From NCBI RefSeq assembly GCF_002234675.1, contig NC_019862.2, forward strand, positions 20,766,160 to 20,830,159: a stretch of DNA of 64,000 bases. The letters run 5' to 3'. Positions 59,890 to 64,000 of the stretch are shown here, piece by piece. The notes under the pieces were generated by a model. The model searched no databases. It was not told the DNA's origin and worked only from the letters and a program-made list of their open reading frames with translations. A program made the position numbers and the translations under genes. Source of the stretch: Oryzias latipes (Eukaryota > Chordata > Actinopteri > Beloniformes > Adrianichthyidae). Numbering within the stretch: position 1 is the first letter of the stretch; each line of letters begins with the position of its first letter.

Positions 59890-61455
59890 GCACAATGTAA
59901 CCAATCGACCTTTGGTTCCCCAAGGGTCGATTTTAGGGCCAATCCGTTTTAATTTATATATGTTGCCTCTTGGGGAGGTCAGGAGACATGGCGTTGACTT
60001 TCACAGCTATGCTGATGATACACAGCTTTACATCGCCGTGTCTCCTGATGACCTTGAACCTGTTAACACTCTTTTAAACTGTATTTTAGATATAAAGTCA
60101 TGGATGGCAGAAAACTTCTTACAGCTCAACCAGGACAAAACTGAAGTTCTAATCATCGGTTCTGAAGACAAGAGAGAGATGATTTTACCAGATCTTCATT
60201 ATTTTAAACCTTCTCAATGTGTGAGAAACCTGGGCGTAATTTTTGACTCTGAGCTAAATTTTATCCCACACATTAAAAATGTCGTTGAGACAGGGTTTTA
60301 TCATCTCATAAACATTGCCAGAGTCCGCCCGTTCCTCTCTCTTGTCAGCACAGAGGTGCTAATGCATGCTATTACTTTCAGTCGTTTAGATTATTGTAAT
60401 GCCCTGCTCTCTGGTTTACCCAAAAAGTCTCTTTCAAACTTCCAACTTCTACAGAACTCAGCGGCACGAGTTCTGACGAGGACCAGAGGGCGGGAACACA
60501 TTACACCGGTTTTAAAATCGCTGCATTGGCTCCCTGTGCATTTCAGGATTGATTTTAAAATTCTTTTAATGGTTTATAAATGTTTTTATGGTCTTGGGCC
60601 CTCTTATTTAAATGAAATTAATTTAAAATATGAACCCTCGCGGACCCTGAGGCCTCCGGTGCTGGCCTCATAGATGTTCCTAAGGTGAGGACCAAACCTT
60701 ATGGTGAGGCTTCGTTCTGCCATTATGGTCCTCGCCTGTCGAACAGCCTTCCGGAGAACCTCAGGGCCGCAGAGACTGTAGAGGTTTTTAAGAGGAGGCT
60801 CAAGACCCACCTTTTTAATTTAGCTTTTAGTTAATTTTAATTGCTAATTTATTTTATTAGTTTTAGTTTAGGCTATTTGAGGTATTTATTTTCATTTTAT
60901 GCATCTTATTTTCAATTTTATGTTTTTATATACATCTTGTGTTTTTAATTTTAGTATCTCATCATGATTTTAGCCCCAGTGTTTCTTGTGGGGATCTTTT
61001 CCTCCAGGGCTTGCCGGCTTGGTCAGCGGTTGTTGTTGCAGTTTTGCCCTTAATGGGGCGGCTGGGGTCTAGCTTTGCAGCTTCACGGCTGTAAAGTGGA
61101 CCCCAGTGTTGTCCCGGTATGGGTGGGCGCTGTGGCGATGCTCCCATGGGCGGGCCGGCTCCTGGTATGAAAGAATTCCCAAATACCGTTTCCTCACAGC
61201 AGAGCCAAGCCATACTTGTTTGTTTGTTTGCTTATTTATTTATTTAATTATTTATTTAAGCTACATAGTCATCATTCTTTGTACCTGGGGGCCATGGGTC
61301 ATATGTTTTAACGGTGGGGAGTGGGAAGGGTGAAGGGTGGGTTGGGTTTTTACTGTAATGTTGTGTGTGTTCTGTTTTTAATGTTAAAGCGCTTCGAGCT
61401 GCACAAAATGCATGAGAAACGCTATTTTATTAAAAAAGTTTGATTTGATTTGATA
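59890..61455 (+). mobile_element. 5'-truncated Rex1/L2-group LINE inserted in MITE C2
   Basis: Encodes the C-terminal part of a reverse transcriptase, then a long 3' UTR that ends in TTTGATTTGATTTGAT repeats. GATAG occurs at both borders (near 59880 and 61452), a probable short target duplication. The 3' UTR shares blocks with 57813-58391. Confidence 0.88.
59912..60673 (+). pseudogene. Rex1-like reverse transcriptase, truncated and frameshifted
   Basis: A 253-codon frame starting VPQGSILGPIRFNLYMLPLG (RT motif 4 region), then SYADDTQLYIAV (active-site ADD) near residue 33, LNQDKTEVLIIG, RNLGVIFDSELNF, SRLDYCNALLSGLPKKSL, LLQNSAARVLTRTRGREHIT and LHWLPVHFRIDFKILLMVYK. This motif order is that of CR1/L2/Rex1-clade LINEs. 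The frame ends early at 60671-60673; shifting frame just before this stop reads on through YGEASFCHYGPRL and FKRRLKTHLFNLAFS to a stop near 60834, so a 1-2-nt change has broken the gene. The endonuclease and N-terminal RT are absent through 5' truncation. It is a dead copy. Confidence 0.9.
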
Positions 61456-61763
61456 GCTCCTATAATGCTTGCCATTTTTGTTGCATCGGTAATTTCAAGT
61501 TGAGTATGTGGGGCTGTAAGATAGAGGGAGGTAGTTTAAACAGACAGATGAGGGGAAGCAGGAGCTGGCGGGGTTACTCCACGCCAACAGTTTCTCCCAC
61601 AACTCAGAGGCAAACGTCTAATGAACTCCTGCTGCTCTGCAGGAATTGTGTCCTAGAAAATGGCAGGTTTTTTGATTATGGCTAAAAACTGCATACTCAT
61701 AATTAAAAGACCACTAAGAACATTTTTACAATAATTTAAAAGATGATTGGAGCGGGATATTAA

Positions 61764-62411
61764 ATACTCAAGCTGCTTAGATGACTGATTATAACAACAC
61801 TGTCCAGTGTTGTGCTTACAGTCATTCCATATCCACCTCAATGGGAATTCATCTGATTGGCTTCTTTTTATTCTTTTGCAGCCCCAGTGCTGCTACACAA
61901 CCGGCTCTTCTGTGATCACGAACAAAGAACCACTCACATCAACAACTGATGGCGTTAGGGTTAGGGAGACAAACAAAAACTTTATGAGCCTCATAAAAAA
62001 CAAAACTCACAGCTATGAAAAAGTCCACACTGCCTAATCCAACAGAGATGAATAAAAACTGCCCTTCAACACTGACATGAGGGAGATTATAATAACTCTG
62101 TATTGGTAAAGATGTTGTCACATGGCTTAGGCTTTGGAAAAACCAAACAGTTCTTAGTAAGTGCTTATGTTGACACAATCTCAGGAGGCAAAAATAATTG
62201 TTGGTTCAGGGATGAATTATTTCCCAAAACGTTTTTGAGTTCACTCTTACCAACAACAACAACAAAAAAACACATCAAGGACAAAGTGGGAAAAAGAAAC
62301 TGATGGATGAAGCGAAATAGCAATATTGTATTCCATCAAAACTCTTTCTTACAGCTACAGATAAGCAATGTGAACTGACAGAAGAAGTAAAGAGGGACTT
62401 GCATCATGTAA
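61764..62411. other. No gene recognised
   Basis: Mixed-composition spacer between two MITEs. Confidence 0.4.
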
Positions 62412-62609
62412 CCCTTGTGCTATCCTAGGCACTTTAACATTGGGAGTTGGGTCATCTAGACCCCACAAGACTGAACCTTTTTTCTTCAATGATTTGTGAA
62501 CCTCACTGGTGTCCATGGATTACATGAAATCCTCTTCACCTTTATCCACATCTGTCATGCTAGGAATAACACATCAATGTAAGGATCGGGTCATCTGGAC
62601 CCCATAGGG
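62412..62609 (+). mobile_element. MITE family A, copy A5
   Basis: 198 bp; left end CCCTTGTGCTATCCTAGGCA. The right end (ATAGGG then TTAA) has lost part of the inverted repeat; the interior shows a small deletion in the CATCTAGACCCC block. Confidence 0.9.
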
Positions 62610-64000
62610 TTAAATAGCTGGTATATTTCTTAGCACAGTCATATTTATAGATAACAAGACATCTAGACTGCAGTCCTCTCCATGCGTGCCATGGTAACAG
62701 AGGGCTCTAGTAATTGATTTAAGTAAGCCTGACTGTTTGCCTGCAGGTACAGACATGCACTCTCGGAAGTGTTATTGGCCAAACTATTCTGGTTAGCTAT
62801 AAAGATATTTAATTGTCATATTTGGCGTACCGTTAACAATCATTGTTAATGTCATTTTACTTTTATTCTGAATAAAAGCTAGAATTTGGGAAGTTTTTGG
62901 TTACTTTTAATGGTTTTTGTTTTAGAAACAAACCTTCAGGTAAATAAATTTAGTCACAACAGGATTATTTCTTTTGTAACGAATTTTTAAATCTCAATTT
63001 ATGTTAATCAGAGAAAGATCTACCCAGTTCAAAATTTTTTTGACTCCACCTACTTTTGCTGTTTTTCCTGTATCTAAAACTATGAATAACTAAACGCACA
63101 AATAAAGGGGGGCTTTTTTTTATATTTATATTTTCGGCATAAAATAAAGACAATTTTAGAGTACAGAGAGTTGTCTCTCCGTAAAATGATTTAAAAAGCA
63201 TTGTGGTCGCCCACTGACAACCATGTCTACAAATTTACTTTCTTTGAGAGAATAAACTCAATTAAAAATGTCATCATTGTAAATAAAAGGGATTGATTTA
63301 TTTTTCCTTGCTTTTTTAAATTAATGTCCCAGTCTCAATTGTCTCATATTTCTAGTGCATTTATGACACTTTATTTCAGATACTGCATTTTGGCTTGTTA
63401 TCAAAAAATATGCATTTTGTTTAATTGATTTTCCAACTATGAATAAAACTCGGCATTCTTACTTTCATATTCTTTTAAAATTACATCAGCCAATGTCATA
63501 TTCATGCAACTTGATTTTAAGTAATTGGCAGTAAATGAATTTGTTAATCTGGACGTGATTTTCTGTTGCCCTGATTGTAGCGTGGAGGTATCCGCTAAGT
63601 ACTAGCTGAGGCTTATGGTGAATGTTGTGAGTATCCTTAGATTTCTACAAAGACATGGCCAGCAGAAAAAATGTGCAGTTGCTTTCTGCAAAGACTTAGA
63701 AGGATAAATGCTTTGAGTCCTGGCCACAAAAAGCCTCTAATTTTTGCTAGGTTGCTGATAATTGTTGTTTTTGATTCAAAGTCGCAGATTAATTAGAAAG
63801 GTTGTCAAGTTCAAAACAACATGGAGTTTTGGCTACCTATTTGACCACTTTGCGTTTTAAAAAAAGAATATATATTACAGGTCCTCAATGTCTCAGAAGG
63901 TCCCTCTAAAATCAATCAGGAAGGTGCAAAGGAGCTTCTTCCTCATGCTGACTATTCTGAAACCCCCCAGGGATCCATTCTCTCTTGGCAGATGACGGTG
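62610..64000. other. No gene recognised; AT-rich to window end
   Basis: Low-GC sequence with short open frames lacking family motifs. The last 150 bp are less AT-rich but show no identifiable exon. Confidence 0.4.

Larger units (their letters stand above)
59628..61759 (+). mobile_element. MITE family C, copy C2, split by a LINE
   Basis: Left end AGACTCACTTAG after TTAA (59624-59627); right end ...GATTGGAGCGGGATA before TTAA (61760-61763). The left half (to about 59890) and right half (from about 61455) join to match the uninterrupted copies at 46862 and 49750. The LINE accounts for about 1.56 kb of the length. Confidence 0.82.

Overview
This is a window of teleost fish genomic DNA. The evidence is multi-exon genes with GT/AG introns, short exons in AT-rich introns, abundant fish-type transposons (L1/Swimmer-like and Rex1/L2-like LINEs, hAT-like elements and several MITE families), and a gene for Brambleberry, a nuclear-fusion protein best known from fish. 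The exact species is not determined; a percomorph such as a medaka relative is plausible but is inference.

Layout. 1-4880: an L1-like LINE on the minus strand, cut by the window start, with ORF1, an inter-ORF spacer and a damaged ORF2. 4.9-17.2 kb: no gene recognised; dispersed repeats, a hAT element with a perfect 8-bp target duplication, and one MITE family. 17.3-26.7 kb (minus): eef1d, with the short translation-factor form, a long upstream coding exon, and a TOP-like promoter; its 5' intron holds a nested transposon stack. 27.15-29.0 kb (minus): pycr3. 31.5-32.0 kb (minus): an intronless SANT/Myb-like gene. 32.7-38.4 kb (plus): bmb, 13 coding exons. 38.9-41.65 kb (minus): gfus (GDP-L-fucose synthase), tail to tail with bmb. 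41.8-43.2 kb: an inverted-repeat-bounded block with large microsatellites. 43.96-48.4 kb (minus): a clade-B serpin resembling SERPINB1. 48.4-64 kb: no gene recognised; MITEs, a 5'-truncated Rex1-like LINE inserted in a MITE, and AT-rich sequence.

The eef1d-pycr3-gfus grouping matches the human 8q24.3 order EEF1D-PYCR3-GFUS as I recall it, so the core is a conserved syntenic block. The genes do not form a pathway: they cover translation elongation, proline synthesis, nuclear-envelope fusion in the early embryo, GDP-fucose supply and serine-protease inhibition. Exon boundaries were built by hand from splice sites and reading phase. All four multi-exon models (eef1d, pycr3, gfus, serpin) and bmb close in frame to lengths normal for their families.

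No clearly new biological system was found. The points most worth checking are the repeated W-F-D-K motif array of the long eef1d exon, the Cys/His last exon of bmb, the intronless SANT gene, the shared palindromic poly(A) region between bmb and gfus, the inverted repeat at 41.8/43.2 kb, and several well-resolved nested transposon insertions.
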